A DNA stretch of 64,000 bases from Candidatus Eisenbacteria bacterium (GTDB taxonomy: Bacteria; Eisenbacteria; RBG-16-71-46; JAFGJU01): positions 337,149 through 401,148 of the forward strand of contig JAPLKG010000008.1 of the NCBI GenBank assembly GCA_026388185.1. The letters are read 5' to 3'. Both the position numbers and the translations under genes were made by a program. This document shows positions 50,894 through 60,639 of the stretch, piece by piece. The number at the start of each line of letters is the position of its first letter. Positions within the stretch are counted from its first letter, which is position 1. Under the pieces are notes generated by a model. The model did no database searches and was not told the DNA's origin. It saw only the letters and a list, made by a program, of their open reading frames with translations.

Positions 50894-52102
50894 ATGAAGT
50901 TGGATTCTATTCTTCTAAGAAAACTCCTGAGCTTCTTCATACTTGTCTTCATCGGGGCGTGTCCCTTTTCCATCGCCCTTTCTCAGTTCGGTCTGTTTCT
51001 GGCGCTCGCTCTTTGGGTTTGCATCATGTTGTTGGAGAAGAAATCCTCGGTTCCGCGCACTCCCCTCGATCTGTATTTCCTGGCGTTCGTGCTGGTGGGT
51101 ATTAACTCGGCCATTTTCTCCGGTGAGAGGGGAATGGTGGTGATCTTCGTCAAGCGACTCTTGCTCATCCCCATCGTCTACTTGATCCTGGGAAGTGTGA
51201 CAAGCAAACGATTCCTGGCTGTGTTACTCGGCACCCTCGCCGGGGTCATGGCCATCCTGTCTCTGATAGGCATCCGAAAGTATCTCGTCGGGGTCCAGGG
51301 ACTGGAAGGTCGCCTGGAGCTCTTTCATCACTACATGACGTCGGGCGGAATCCTGATGATGCTGAGTTTGATCGCTTTCTCGTTCGCCATTCTCGGAACC
51401 CCTCTGAAATGGAGAGCGGCAGCCTTGGCCAGCGGCGTGCTTATGCTTTTTCCGCTCGTTTTCACGTTCACGCGGAGTTCGTGGTTGGGGTTTCTTGCGG
51501 GATTCTTGATCATAGCGATCGCACACAGCAAGAAAGCCCTTCTGGGAGTCGGAATGATAATTGTCCTTTTCTGGCTTACTGCTTCACCCTCTCTGAAAGA
51601 CAGGGCGAGCAGCATCTTCAACCCCTATCATCGGCACAACGTCGAAAGGGTCTGCATGTGGAAGGCGGGCATTCAGATAATCAAGGATCACCCGCTGGGT
51701 GGAGTGGGGGACGTGGATCTGGGGGAATGGTATGAGCGCTACAAACCGCCGGAAGCAAAGCAACGCGCGGGTCACCTTCATGACAATCTCATCATGTTCG
51801 GCGTAACACTCGGAGTACCCGGACTGGTTTTCTTTGTTGTGTTGTCTCTCAAGCTTCTCATTATGGAGTGGAAAATCCTTCGCTCCATCCCGAAAGAAGA
51901 ATGGCTCTTGAAAAGCACGGTCCTCGGAGCTCTGGCTTCGTACGTCGGTTTTCAGATTAACGGGTTGTTCGAGTGGAATTTCGGCGACGCGGAGATCGCA
52001 ATGCTGTTGTGGCTGACAGTGGGTCTGGCGCTGTCCGCACAGAAAATGGCGAGGCTTGCGGTGCTGTCCGGCGCAGGGCTTCCGTCCGGGAGGCGACCTT
52101 GA
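50894..52102 (+). CDS. O-antigen ligase/polymerase-like membrane protein (Wzy-like)
   Basis: A 402-residue protein with about ten to twelve membrane helices. FTFTRSSWLGFLAGFLIIAI precedes the main periplasmic loop, which has IIKDHPLGGVGDVDLGEWYE and GHLHDNLIMFGVTLGVPGLV. The R-S-x-W-L-G and H-x-H-N/D-x-L motifs are those of Wzy_C proteins. Inside a Wzx/WbaP locus, polymerisation of repeat units is the best guess. The stop overlaps the next gene's TTG start (TTGA), so translation is coupled. Confidence 0.85.
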   Translation: MKLDSILLRKLLSFFILVFIGACPFSIALSQFGLFLALALWVCIMLLEKKSSVPRTPLDLYFLAFVLVGINSAIFSGERGMVVIFVKRLLLIPIVYLILGSVTSKRFLAVLLGTLAGVMAILSLIGIRKYLVGVQGLEGRLELFHHYMTSGGILMMLSLIAFSFAILGTPLKWRAAALASGVLMLFPLVFTFTRSSWLGFLAGFLIIAIAHSKKALLGVGMIIVLFWLTASPSLKDRASSIFNPYHRHNVERVCMWKAGIQIIKDHPLGGVGDVDLGEWYERYKPPEAKQRAGHLHDNLIMFGVTLGVPGLVFFVVLSLKLLIMEWKILRSIPKEEWLLKSTVLGALASYVGFQINGLFEWNFGDAEIAMLLWLTVGLALSAQKMARLAVLSGAGLPSGRRP

Positions 52103-53244
52103 GAGTTGCGCTTGTTCACGACTGGCTCACAGGCATGCGTGGCGGGGAGAAGTGCCTCGAAGCGCTGTGTGAGCTTTTCCCCAGCGCAACGCTCTTTACC
52201 CTCGTGCATGTCAAAGGATCCGTCTCGGAAACCATCGAGAAGATGGCCATACGTACGTCGTTTGTGCAAAGACTTCCTCTTGCGCGGAAACGTTATCGAA
52301 GCTACCTGCCTCTTTTCCCCGCGGCGATTGAACAGCTGGACTTGCGGCGCTTCGATCTTGTTATTTCGTCGAGCCACTGCGTGGCCAAAGGTGTGATTCC
52401 TGGGGCGGATTCCGTCCACGTTTGCTACTGTAACACACCCATGCGGTACGTGTGGGCGATGTACAACGAGTACTTCGGGGGAAACCGGCTCCGCGGAATC
52501 GCAAGACTCGCAATTCCTTTCGTGGCGAGCTACTTGAGAACTTGGGACGTGGCCAGCAGTCAAAGAGTGGACGCCTTTGTTGCGAATTCAGAGAACGTGC
52601 GGAAAAGAATATGGCGCTGCTATCGCCGGAAGGCCGAAGTCATCTTTCCGCCGGTGGACACCGATAGCACCTGGCTATCCACAAAGGACGTCGGGTATTT
52701 TCTGATAGTCTCTGCCTTCGCACCATACAAGCGACTGGATCTTGCAGTCGAGGCATTCAATCGGCTTGGGGAGAGACTGGTCGTCATAGGCAGCGGCCAG
52801 GAAGAACAGAGACTCAAGAAGATGGCACGCTCCAACGTGGAGTTTCTCGGGTGGGTGGAGCCCGAGGATCTCAGGAACTACTACGCCGATTGTCGCGCCT
52901 TGATCTTTCCGGGAGAAGAGGATTTCGGCATCGTACCCGTTGAGGCGCAATGCTTCGGAAAGCCCGTGATTGCGTTCGGGAGGGGTGGTGTCCTCGAGAC
53001 GGTGAGGGGGCGTTGGCCGTCCGAGATTCAAGAGAGGAAGCAGCAGAAACACACGGGGATTTTCTTCCGCGAGCAAGAAGTCGATCAGCTGGTGGAAGCT
53101 CTGAAGAAGTTCGACGAGCTTGAATTCGACCCCGGATCCATCCGGGAACACGCGCTTCAATTCGACAAGACTCGATTCAAGAGCAAGATGAAGGAATTCA
53201 TTGAGCGGCAACTATCGCCCGGGGAGACGAATGAAGGGTCTTAG
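52099..53244 (+). CDS. Family 4-type glycosyltransferase
   Basis: 381 residues from the TTG at 52099, which overlaps the previous stop and has GGGAGG upstream. It starts LRVALVHDWLTGMRGGEKCL, the donor/acceptor glycine loop of GT4 enzymes. The C-terminal Rossmann half has FLIVSAFAPYKRLDLAVEAF, then LIFPGEEDFGIVPVEAQCFG, whose E-x7-E motif binds the nucleotide sugar. Such enzymes are often the mannosyltransferases of polysaccharide loci. The stop overlaps the start of the WbaP-like gene by 14 bp. Confidence 0.88.
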   Translation: MRVALVHDWLTGMRGGEKCLEALCELFPSATLFTLVHVKGSVSETIEKMAIRTSFVQRLPLARKRYRSYLPLFPAAIEQLDLRRFDLVISSSHCVAKGVIPGADSVHVCYCNTPMRYVWAMYNEYFGGNRLRGIARLAIPFVASYLRTWDVASSQRVDAFVANSENVRKRIWRCYRRKAEVIFPPVDTDSTWLSTKDVGYFLIVSAFAPYKRLDLAVEAFNRLGERLVVIGSGQEEQRLKKMARSNVEFLGWVEPEDLRNYYADCRALIFPGEEDFGIVPVEAQCFGKPVIAFGRGGVLETVRGRWPSEIQERKQQKHTGIFFREQEVDQLVEALKKFDELEFDPGSIREHALQFDKTRFKSKMKEFIERQLSPGETNEGS

Positions 53245-54640
53245 AGACAAGAACGAGCTGCTCATTCCTTTTCTGCAGGTGCTCACAGACGTTGTGGGAA
53301 TCGAGGCCTCTTTCCTGGCGTCCTATTGGCTCCGCTTCTATTCTCCCCTGACCGCCGTTTTTCCCGTTGCCAAGGGCTTTCCTTCGCTGCATGTCTATCT
53401 CGTCAGTTCACTGGTCGTGATGCTGGTGTGGCTGCTCATTTTTAGAACGATGCGATCGTATGGGGCCAGAAGGAACGCGGGGGCGGTCGACGAAACATAT
53501 TCGGTGGTGAAGGGTGTGACGTTGGGAATGCTGGTGGTCATGGCGAGCGCGTTCTTCTATCGCGGATTCTCCTACTCGAGGCTGGTGTTTGTCCTGATTT
53601 GGGCGACCAGCATCGTGATTCTGACCGTCAGCAGGATTCTTCTCATACACCACGAAAAACGTCTTCACCGGAGACGAAGGGGACTCTTGAGGGCGGCCAT
53701 CATCGGATCGAGCAAGTGGGGCGACACCCTGTTTACGAAGGTCAATCGCCGGCCCGGACTGGGGCTGCACATCGTCGGTCACATGGGGCAAAACGCATCT
53801 CTGGCCGAGAAAATTCCGTGCCTGGGGGACTTTCGTGACATTGCGGGCGTGGTGGAACGAGAGGGGGTTTCCATCCTCTTTCTGGCTCTGGACGAAACGG
53901 AAATGCAGCAGCTCTTCCTGCTGATCAACGAGTGTTCGGGCCTGAACGTCAAATTCTATCTCATTCCAAACCTGCTGGAAATGATGACCAGTCAGCTTTG
54001 TGTTGAGGAACTGGAAGGAATTCCCGTTCTCAAGATCAAAGACGTGGCGATGAGCGACTGGAATCGCGTTTTCAAACGCGTGTTCGATGTCCTTGTTTCT
54101 TCCGTTGCCCTGTTGCTCATGTGTCCCTTGTCTTTCGTGATCGCGGTTGCGATCGTTCTGGTTTCCAAAGGGGGAGTGTTCTACAAACAGACGCGGCTGG
54201 GAATCGATGGCCGTGAGTTTGAATTGTACAAGTTCCGAACAATGCCTGAGGGAGCCGAGAGCGACACTGGTCCGGTCTGGACGGTGAAGGGAGACCCCCG
54301 CGTCACCGGCGTAGGAAGACTCCTGCGGCGAACCAGCTTGGACGAGTTGCCACAAGTGTGGAATATCCTGAAGGGAGACATGAGCCTGGTGGGCCCCCGG
54401 CCCGAAAGGCCCCATTTCGTGCGACAGTTCAGCACGAGGATCCCCAAGTATCTGGAACGTCAGAGAGTCAAATCAGGCATGACGGGGTGGGCCCAGGTCA
54501 ATGGATTGCGCGGCAACGTTGCCGTTGAGGAAAGGACGCAGTACGATCTCTACTACGTGGAGAACTGGTCGCTCCTGTTGGACATCAAGATTCTTCTCAT
54601 GACGTGCATGGCGGTGCTGAGGGGCGAGAACAGTTACTGA
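53231..54640 (+). CDS. Undecaprenyl-phosphate glycosylphosphotransferase (WbaP/WcaJ type)
   Basis: 469 residues from ATG 53231 (GGGGAG upstream). Four to five N-terminal helices and a CoA-binding-like domain (LLRAAIIGSSKWGDTLFTKV) precede a fifth helix (VFDVLVSSVALLLMCPLSFV). The catalytic cytoplasmic domain then has YKQTRLGIDGREFELYKFRT, LRRTSLDELPQVWNILKGDM and SLVGPRPERP, with the Asp-Glu pair of the family. It transfers a sugar-1-phosphate to undecaprenyl phosphate, the first step of repeat-unit assembly. The presence of this enzyme, Wzx and Wzy points to a Wzy-dependent pathway. Confidence 0.92.
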   Translation: MKGLRDKNELLIPFLQVLTDVVGIEASFLASYWLRFYSPLTAVFPVAKGFPSLHVYLVSSLVVMLVWLLIFRTMRSYGARRNAGAVDETYSVVKGVTLGMLVVMASAFFYRGFSYSRLVFVLIWATSIVILTVSRILLIHHEKRLHRRRRGLLRAAIIGSSKWGDTLFTKVNRRPGLGLHIVGHMGQNASLAEKIPCLGDFRDIAGVVEREGVSILFLALDETEMQQLFLLINECSGLNVKFYLIPNLLEMMTSQLCVEELEGIPVLKIKDVAMSDWNRVFKRVFDVLVSSVALLLMCPLSFVIAVAIVLVSKGGVFYKQTRLGIDGREFELYKFRTMPEGAESDTGPVWTVKGDPRVTGVGRLLRRTSLDELPQVWNILKGDMSLVGPRPERPHFVRQFSTRIPKYLERQRVKSGMTGWAQVNGLRGNVAVEERTQYDLYYVENWSLLLDIKILLMTCMAVLRGENSY

Positions 54641-54681
54641 CGCAACCTTTGATCTACAAGGGCTCAGTGCGAAAGAAGGCG

Positions 54682-56109
54682 ATGCAGACCACCCTCACTT
54701 CCCGCGTGGCTTACAACACGATAGTCCAGTTTGTCGGCAAGGGAATCACGACCGTCATCGGAGTGATCACCCTTGGTCTCTTGACTCGCTATCTCGATGT
54801 CAGCGGATACGGGGAATACACGATCGTATTTGCCTTTCTGGGATGCTTCGCCGTCGCGGCCGATTTCGGCCTGTGTTCCATCGCCGTGAGGGACATTGCG
54901 CAGACCCCGGACCAGAAAGAGAAGATATTCGGCAACATCTTCACCCTGAGAATCATTCTGGGAGTAGGCCTTCTGGCCCTGGCACCGCTCGTCGCCTATT
55001 TCATTCCCAACTATAATCATGACATCAAGGCAGGGATCGGCATTTGTGCCTTTGCGTCGTTCTTCATCCTTCTGAATCAGACGCTGTTGGCAATCTTTCA
55101 GGTGAACCTCAGAATGGAGAAGGCGGTCATCATTGACACCGCCGGTCGAGCCATGATCCTTGTGCTCGTCGTGCTTTGCATCAAGGAACAACTTGGCTTT
55201 CTCTCCATAATTGCCGCACACGGCCTTGGCAACCTGGCGACGTTCATTCTGTCGTTGTTCTTGGCGCGACCTTTCATCAAGATCAGGCTTCGTTTTGACC
55301 GGGTATATCTGCGCCATCTGATCCCGCAGGTCTTGCCTCTGGGGGCAGTCGCGGTCTTGGGTATCGTCTATTCGAAGATTGACCAGATCATTCTCTCGCT
55401 GTTTTGGAGCAGCTGGCACGTCGGTATATATGGCGCCCCGTACAAGATTCTGGAGATTCTTGTTTCTCTGCCGGCAATGTTCGTTGGATCTGTGTTGCCG
55501 ATCATTTCGATGTACTCGGCCAGCCGTGATTCCAGGTTTTTTGAGAGCCTCCAAAGGGCCTTTGATTTCTTGGCTTTGATGGCTCTTCCGACTGTGTTTG
55601 GAGTCTTAATGGTTGCGCCGACCATAATCAGGGTCTTTGCCGGTCGAGAGTTTGCCCCTTCCACGCCTCTACTTCGAATCTTGATTCTTGCGGTCGGCCT
55701 GATGTTTTTCGGCACCCTTGCAGGCAGTACCATTGTTGCTGCGGGCCTGCAGAAGCGCCTCGTGAAGATCTATGTCATCAGCACCGTGTCTAATATTGTT
55801 CTCAACCTGCTCCTTATCCCCATCTACTCCTTCTACGCGGCAGCCGTGATCACTGTCTTGACCGAGGCGTGGGCGTGCAGTGCCGCCTACGTTATTGTTT
55901 GGAGGCACCTGGGGTGGAGACCGCGGCTTGACCGTCTGTCGCGAGCGACGTTGGCCGCTCTGGTCATGAGCCTAATAGTGTTGCTTCTGAGGGGTGAGAA
56001 TCTGGCAGTTCAGGTGGCCGTGGGAGGTGGGGTCTATTTCGCCGTCCTCTTTCTGACCGGTGCGATCAACAGAGAAATGATGAGAACCCTGCTGGGCAGG
56101 GTCGATTGA
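54682..56109 (+). CDS. Polysaccharide flippase (Wzx-like)
   Basis: 475 residues from ATG 54682; the frame reaches further up to 54604 inside the previous gene, but family members start like MQTTLTSRVAYNTIVQFVGK. About 12-14 membrane helices follow, among them GVITLGLLTRYLDVSGYGEY, typical of the MATE/MVF-like polysaccharide transporter group. It moves lipid-linked repeat units across the cytoplasmic membrane. AGAAGG lies close to the ATG. The last plus-strand gene of this run. Confidence 0.88.
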   Translation: MQTTLTSRVAYNTIVQFVGKGITTVIGVITLGLLTRYLDVSGYGEYTIVFAFLGCFAVAADFGLCSIAVRDIAQTPDQKEKIFGNIFTLRIILGVGLLALAPLVAYFIPNYNHDIKAGIGICAFASFFILLNQTLLAIFQVNLRMEKAVIIDTAGRAMILVLVVLCIKEQLGFLSIIAAHGLGNLATFILSLFLARPFIKIRLRFDRVYLRHLIPQVLPLGAVAVLGIVYSKIDQIILSLFWSSWHVGIYGAPYKILEILVSLPAMFVGSVLPIISMYSASRDSRFFESLQRAFDFLALMALPTVFGVLMVAPTIIRVFAGREFAPSTPLLRILILAVGLMFFGTLAGSTIVAAGLQKRLVKIYVISTVSNIVLNLLLIPIYSFYAAAVITVLTEAWACSAAYVIVWRHLGWRPRLDRLSRATLAALVMSLIVLLLRGENLAVQVAVGGGVYFAVLFLTGAINREMMRTLLGRVD

Positions 56110-56167
56110 AATTGAGAACACCTCGGCCCGTGTCCACGGTTTCGCAGAGCGTGAAGGACCTCCAGGC

Positions 56168-57322
56168 CTAAACTTGTTGCTTCTTCGTTTCCTTGAGCGA
56201 TCGAAAGACTTCCAGCGTGAGTTGCGCGGTGCGCCGCCAACTGAATTGAGCCGCACGGCGAAGACCCTTCTCTCGCATCGTTGACGCCAGGGCTTCATCA
56301 GTGAGAACGCGTGCTATGGCCTCGGCCAGACCTTCCACATCATCCGGGTCGACCTGCATCGCAGCGTCTCCCACGACCTCCGGTAGAGATGCCGCGTTAC
56401 TGCAAATGACCGGTGTGCCGCAGGCCATGGCTTCCAGTGCAGGTAATCCGAATCCCTCATAGCGTGAAGGCAACACGAATACCGCAGCCTGGCGATACGC
56501 CTCGACCAGTTCCCAATCGGTCAGATAGCCCGCCCATTGTACAAGAGGTCCAAGACCGAGCTTTTCGGCCAACCGAGGAGCCTCGGGGTATCGATCGTCC
56601 TTCGGACCCACGATTCTCAGTGTTGCTTCCGGTGCGGCAGTCTGCCGGACTCTCCAAAAGGCTTCAACAAGCCTGGGAACGTTCTTGTATGGATCGAGTC
56701 GTCCGACGTAGAGAATCGTCTTGGTGTGAGCCTTGGCCGCACCAGACGGCGTAAACCGCGCGTCCACCCCGTCAGGAATCACGACCACGGTTGAAGGATT
56801 CGAAATCTGCAGCTCGCGCAGAATATCCGAGCGGGCGGAGGAGCTCCCGGTGATGATCACATCCGCGCGGCGGCCCACCTCAGTCATTAGCAGGCGATAC
56901 AGGGGAAGCAAACGCGCCTTCTTTGAGCGCGGCGAATAGTGTGGAAACAAGAGTGGAATCAAGTCGTGCAGGTTGACCACGCACAGAGTGTCTCCGGCCC
57001 GATTCCTCGGAAACGCCAGAAACGGAATCATGTAGTTGGCAGAGTGGAAGACATCCAAACGCAGTCTTGTGAACAGGGAAGGAAGCACCAGTTGGCTCCA
57101 CGGTGAAAAGGGACCGTGCGCCAGAAGAGAAGTGCTGAAATTGGGCGCCTCTTCCAAGTGCGCGAATGCACGGACTTCTTCCAGCGCGGCAGCCCGATCG
57201 AAGAAGAGTACGTATTCATTCTGGCGGTCAATCTCCGCCAGGTGCTTGACCAGCTCCCGCGTGTAAGTCCCGATGCCGCTGAGCTCGCGAAAAATCCATC
57301 GGGCGTCAATGCCGATTCTCAT
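56168..57322 (-). CDS. Family 4-type glycosyltransferase
   Basis: A 384-residue protein. MRIGIDARWIFRELSGIGTY at the N-terminus and ILYVGRLDPYKNVPRLVEAF with FVLPSRYEGFGLPALEAMAC at the C-terminal half are the standard GT4 signatures. It is convergent with the Wzx gene (59 bp between stops), so it is in a separate transcript within the same locus. It is similar in layout to the GT4 at 58.5-59.7 kb (MRVCLDGRPVQPGFKRHKNR), and the two may be old paralogues. Confidence 0.9.
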   Translation of the reverse strand: MRIGIDARWIFRELSGIGTYTRELVKHLAEIDRQNEYVLFFDRAAALEEVRAFAHLEEAPNFSTSLLAHGPFSPWSQLVLPSLFTRLRLDVFHSANYMIPFLAFPRNRAGDTLCVVNLHDLIPLLFPHYSPRSKKARLLPLYRLLMTEVGRRADVIITGSSSARSDILRELQISNPSTVVVIPDGVDARFTPSGAAKAHTKTILYVGRLDPYKNVPRLVEAFWRVRQTAAPEATLRIVGPKDDRYPEAPRLAEKLGLGPLVQWAGYLTDWELVEAYRQAAVFVLPSRYEGFGLPALEAMACGTPVICSNAASLPEVVGDAAMQVDPDDVEGLAEAIARVLTDEALASTMREKGLRRAAQFSWRRTAQLTLEVFRSLKETKKQQV

Positions 57323-57524
57323 CCGTTGCCTCTCCCATGCCAGGTCTTACGTGCCGCCTCTCACCGGGTTGGGCACTGATCTGCGCCCACGGATTGTACC
57401 ACTTTCTGTGTCGGTCAATAAGCCCCATGAGCCCCATCCAGCCGGCTACCCCAGCGTAGTCAGTTCGTGCCACGGGCACTTTTCGCCAGGCCTGCTCCTC
57501 GTGCCCCCGCTCGTACGAGTGGAT

Positions 57525-57555
57525 TTGGACGTTGATGAGGGCGTGACTCTATAAT
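57525..57555 (+). promoter_or_regulatory. Possible sigma70 promoter for the 57.6 kb methyltransferase
   Basis: TTGGAC (57525-57530) and TATAAT (57550-57555) are 19 bp apart, about 67 bp before the ATG at 57623. The spacing is long but the -10 box is perfect. Confidence 0.45.
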
Positions 57556-57622
57556 ATGATACCTGACTGGAGCAGGTGTGAAGGATCGACGTTGAGGGAA
57601 GAGTGGTGAAAGAGGTTAGATC

Positions 57623-58477
57623 ATGGCCTTTCTGAGAAGGCTCTTGAATCTCCGACGAACTACCGAAAAGAATCGACACGACGGCAAGCTGCGTTCATGT
57701 CAATGCACCCAGTCACAATTGCAGTCCGAGACATTTCAGGCATGGTGTGCTCGCCTTCATGAGCGCCCCATGCAGATGCATAGAAAGGCCTGGGAATACT
57801 GTTACATCGTACAAGCGCTTCACGAGTGCGGCATGTTGGCGCCTGGGCGGCGGGGACTAGGCTTTGCGGTCGGGCAAGAACCGCTCTCGGCAATGTTCGC
57901 CAGCCTTGGGTGCGAAATAGTGGCGTCCGATCTAGATATGGATAAGGTGGACAAGGCCAAGTGGGTCGAAACAAATCAGCATGCGGCCTCCCTCGAAGTA
58001 CTGAATCAGCGGGGCATCTGCGAGGCAGACTCGTTTCGTCGGCGAGTCACGTTTCGCTTCCTTGATATGCGGGAGTTGCCCGATGGATTGGGAACGTTCG
58101 ACTTCATGTGGTCATCATGCTCACTGGAACACCTGGGAACCATAGCACAGGGAGAGAAATTCATTCTTGAATCCTTGAAGTATCTCAAGCCAGGCGGCGT
58201 CGCTGTTCACACGACGGAGTTCAATGTGCGATCGAACCTCTTGACTCTAACGCGAGGGCCTATCGTTGTGTTCCGACGCAGAGACCTGGAGCGAATTGCG
58301 AAGCGGTTGGGCCGATTGGGATACGCAGTGGATTTGGATTTCTCGTCGGGCAATCTTCCGTACGACAAGGTGATAGACAGGCCACCCTACAAAGAAGAAA
58401 TCCACCTCAAGCTGTGGCTGAGTTTCTACGTTGTCACATCCTTCGGGCTGATCATAGAACGCCCTCGAGGTGATTAG
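57623..58477 (+). CDS. SAM-dependent methyltransferase-like protein
   Basis: A 284-residue protein. GLGFAVGQEPLSAMFASLGC and EIVASDLDMDKVDKAKWVET resemble SAM-binding motifs I and II. FDFMWSSCSLEHLGTIAQGE, then FILESLKYLKPGGVAVHTTE, matches the later motifs of class I enzymes. A methyltransferase of a sugar residue or of a glycan end would fit the locus, but the acceptor is unknown. It stands alone on the plus strand between two minus-strand GT4 units, and the codon use looks somewhat different from its neighbours, so transfer is possible. Confidence 0.8.
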   Translation: MAFLRRLLNLRRTTEKNRHDGKLRSCQCTQSQLQSETFQAWCARLHERPMQMHRKAWEYCYIVQALHECGMLAPGRRGLGFAVGQEPLSAMFASLGCEIVASDLDMDKVDKAKWVETNQHAASLEVLNQRGICEADSFRRRVTFRFLDMRELPDGLGTFDFMWSSCSLEHLGTIAQGEKFILESLKYLKPGGVAVHTTEFNVRSNLLTLTRGPIVVFRRRDLERIAKRLGRLGYAVDLDFSSGNLPYDKVIDRPPYKEEIHLKLWLSFYVVTSFGLIIERPRGD

Positions 58478-58488
58478 TCCGGCAATGT

Positions 58489-58503
58489 CCGGTCGACGAC
58501 CGG
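58489..58503. repeat. Short perfect inverted repeat between convergent genes
   Basis: CCGGTCGACGACCGG has two 7-base arms around one central base. It lies 12 bp after the methyltransferase stop and 6 bp before the GT4 stop on the other strand. It may serve both as a termination or mRNA-end signal, although no T-run is present. Confidence 0.35.
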
Positions 58504-58509
58504 TGCAGC

Positions 58510-59706
58510 CTACTCTCGTCCGAGCGGTTTTCGTCGCGTTCGGACGACTTCCTCGTAGACAGCCAATGTCTCTGCCGCAGTCTTCCCCCATGAAAAGAGC
58601 TTTGCCTGTCTCATTCCGCGCGCTCCGAGATCGTGGCGGAGCGACTCGGTGCCCAATACCGCGGCCATCGCAGCAGCAATCGCATCGACGTCCTCGCAAT
58701 TCACGATGAGACCGCTGTCACCCACAATCTCAGGGAGAGACGAGCGGTCGGAAGAAATCACCGCCGTGCCGCACGCCATCGCCTCCAGGAGCGGCAGACC
58801 GAAGCCTTCATACAGCGAGGGAAATACGAAACAATCGGCGGCAGAGTAGAGTGCGGGGCACTCTTCCGTTGCGACGAAGCCGAGCAGCCTGATTCGCTCC
58901 TCCATGCCCGTGGCCTGAATCTCCCGCTCGAGTTCCGGAAACTCTGGTTCGTTCCGGATGTCCCCCGCAATGACGAGGTCGTGCGGAAACGCGGAACGTT
59001 TTATCAGCCCGGCGTATGCTGCAAGCAGTCGCCTCACGTTCTTCCTGGGATCAATACCTCCCAGATAGAAGATGAATGGGTGAACAAGGCGATGTTTCTC
59101 CCGCACTGCAGCGAGCTTCTCCGGATCGGTGACTCGCTCGAACACCGGATCGACGCCGAGGTAGATGACGCGAACTCTGTCTTCCCGGGCGGAAAGGTAG
59201 GTAACGGCATCCCGCTTTGAACACTCGGAATCGGCGATTACGATACGTGCGCCCCGAACGATGCTCTTGAGGGCCCGTTGATACCCGCGGCGAAGAACGG
59301 TGCCGTTAGTATGGTAGAGCTCGGGAAAAACCAGGGGAATTGCATCGTGGACGGTCACAACCACCGCCTTCTTGTGCATTCCGAACCAAGGCGCATCGAG
59401 GTGAGAGAAGAAGTGAATCACGTCCGCCTGGCACCTTTGCAGAGTCAGCGGCAGATAGGCGAACGCGTCAATGATCGGATGGTTCAATGAAAGAAGGCCG
59501 GGCACCGAATGGATAAGATAATCAACATTCTGCCTCCGAAAGCGTTCGTCAACCGGCTTGTTCTTCTCGAATATGATCGAAAACTGAACGTGAGGGGCGA
59601 GCGCGGGCAGGTAACTGAGCAAGTTCTCCGCGTAGGTTCCGATGCCTCGATTCTTGTGGCGCTTGAAGCCGGGCTGAACCGGCCTTCCGTCCAGACAAAC
59701 CCGCAT
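58510..59706 (-). CDS. Family 4-type glycosyltransferase
   Basis: A 398-residue protein. The N-terminal MRVCLDGRPVQ and GIGTYAENLLSYL segment, and the C-terminal FYLGGIDPRKNVRRLLAAYA, FVFPSLYEGFGLPLLEAMAC and SSLPEIVGDSGLI, are all typical of GT4 enzymes. It ends before a minus-strand methyltransferase gene that lies 7 bp upstream, so the two form one unit with the methyltransferase first. Confidence 0.9.
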   Translation of the reverse strand: MRVCLDGRPVQPGFKRHKNRGIGTYAENLLSYLPALAPHVQFSIIFEKNKPVDERFRRQNVDYLIHSVPGLLSLNHPIIDAFAYLPLTLQRCQADVIHFFSHLDAPWFGMHKKAVVVTVHDAIPLVFPELYHTNGTVLRRGYQRALKSIVRGARIVIADSECSKRDAVTYLSAREDRVRVIYLGVDPVFERVTDPEKLAAVREKHRLVHPFIFYLGGIDPRKNVRRLLAAYAGLIKRSAFPHDLVIAGDIRNEPEFPELEREIQATGMEERIRLLGFVATEECPALYSAADCFVFPSLYEGFGLPLLEAMACGTAVISSDRSSLPEIVGDSGLIVNCEDVDAIAAAMAAVLGTESLRHDLGARGMRQAKLFSWGKTAAETLAVYEEVVRTRRKPLGRE

Positions 59707-59713
59707 TGTCTGC

Positions 59714-60364
59714 CTATTGTCGCTTGCGTGCGATCATGAAGGAATCGCCCCGGGCGTAGTATTCTCCGAACCGGAGCTTCTTGAGAAGATATCTGGGGTC
59801 AAGCCGGCTCTCTGACCTTCCGGTGTCCCTGTCGAACCCGCTCGCCACGATCTCAAACCCCGCGAAATGAGCCATCTCCTTCAGGAGGGGAAGGGGATAT
59901 GGTCTCGTGTGGGTCAAGTCGAGCCAGAAGCGCTCGCTCATCACTTCGATACTCCCGAGATTGGGCGTGATGACGATCAAAATGCCGCCCGGTTTGAGCG
60001 CATCGAATGCATCGCCCAAGAAACCGAGCGCCTCGTCGGGCGTAAGATGCTCGATGAAGTGAGCGCAGAATATGCCGTTGTAAGTGTCGGCCTTGCCCTT
60101 CAGGAATTCCCTCGCATCGCCCTGCACCACGCTCAGGGTCTTTTTCTGAAGCTTGGAGAGCATCAATTCCGATCGTTCGAGGCCAATCGCCTCTATCCCC
60201 GCATCCTTCAGCAATTCGAGGAAGTCCCCCTCGCCGCATCCAACGTCGAGCACCGTGTCGCCCTTCGTGAAATAGGAAACGTATTTCCTCTGGTAAAACC
60301 GCGTTGCCTCGGGAGAGCCCGAGAATGCGCTGTAATTGAACTGGCTCAGCCGGGGCCGCGCCAT
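59714..60364 (-). CDS. Class I SAM-dependent methyltransferase
   Basis: A 216-residue protein. YFTKGDTVLDVGCGEGDFLE is motif I (E/DVGCGxG), followed by GIEAIGLERSELMLSKLQKK, FCAHFIEHLTPDEALGFLGD and ALKPGGILIVITPNLGSIEV. Family members in polysaccharide loci often methylate sugars or cap a chain. First gene of the minus-strand unit with the 58.5 kb GT4. Confidence 0.88.
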   Translation of the reverse strand: MARPRLSQFNYSAFSGSPEATRFYQRKYVSYFTKGDTVLDVGCGEGDFLELLKDAGIEAIGLERSELMLSKLQKKTLSVVQGDAREFLKGKADTYNGIFCAHFIEHLTPDEALGFLGDAFDALKPGGILIVITPNLGSIEVMSERFWLDLTHTRPYPLPLLKEMAHFAGFEIVASGFDRDTGRSESRLDPRYLLKKLRFGEYYARGDSFMIARKRQ

Positions 60365-60573
60365 GTCGATGCTCCTTTCGACTCTCCATCCACTGCTTTG
60401 CCCTCACGAGACGTTCGGCCGGAATGGCTCTGCCAACGGAGAGACGCAGACAATATACCAGATTTGCGAACTGCACGACAACGGAAAACCGAGGCGAAGC
60501 CCGGTGCAATTCGCGCGAGTCTCACGTACGTAGCGTCAAGAGTTTTGTGTCAGATTGGCCGTGAGCATGAGAA

Positions 60574-60603
60574 TTGACACCGACGCTCTCAAAAAGGTAA
60601 AGT
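60574..60603 (+). promoter_or_regulatory. Sigma70-type promoter for the PPC-domain gene
   Basis: TTGACA (60574-60579) and TAAAGT (60598-60603) are 18 bp apart, 36 bp before the ATG at 60640. Confidence 0.5.
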
Positions 60604-60639
60604 AAGTCCAGAAAAGAAGTGACCCAATGAGGAGGCATC

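Noticed and set aside
53408-54415. 335-codon minus-strand frame opposite the WbaP-like gene
   Set aside because: Gln/His/Arg-rich translation typical of antisense frames; the plus strand has all motifs of the glycosylphosphotransferase.
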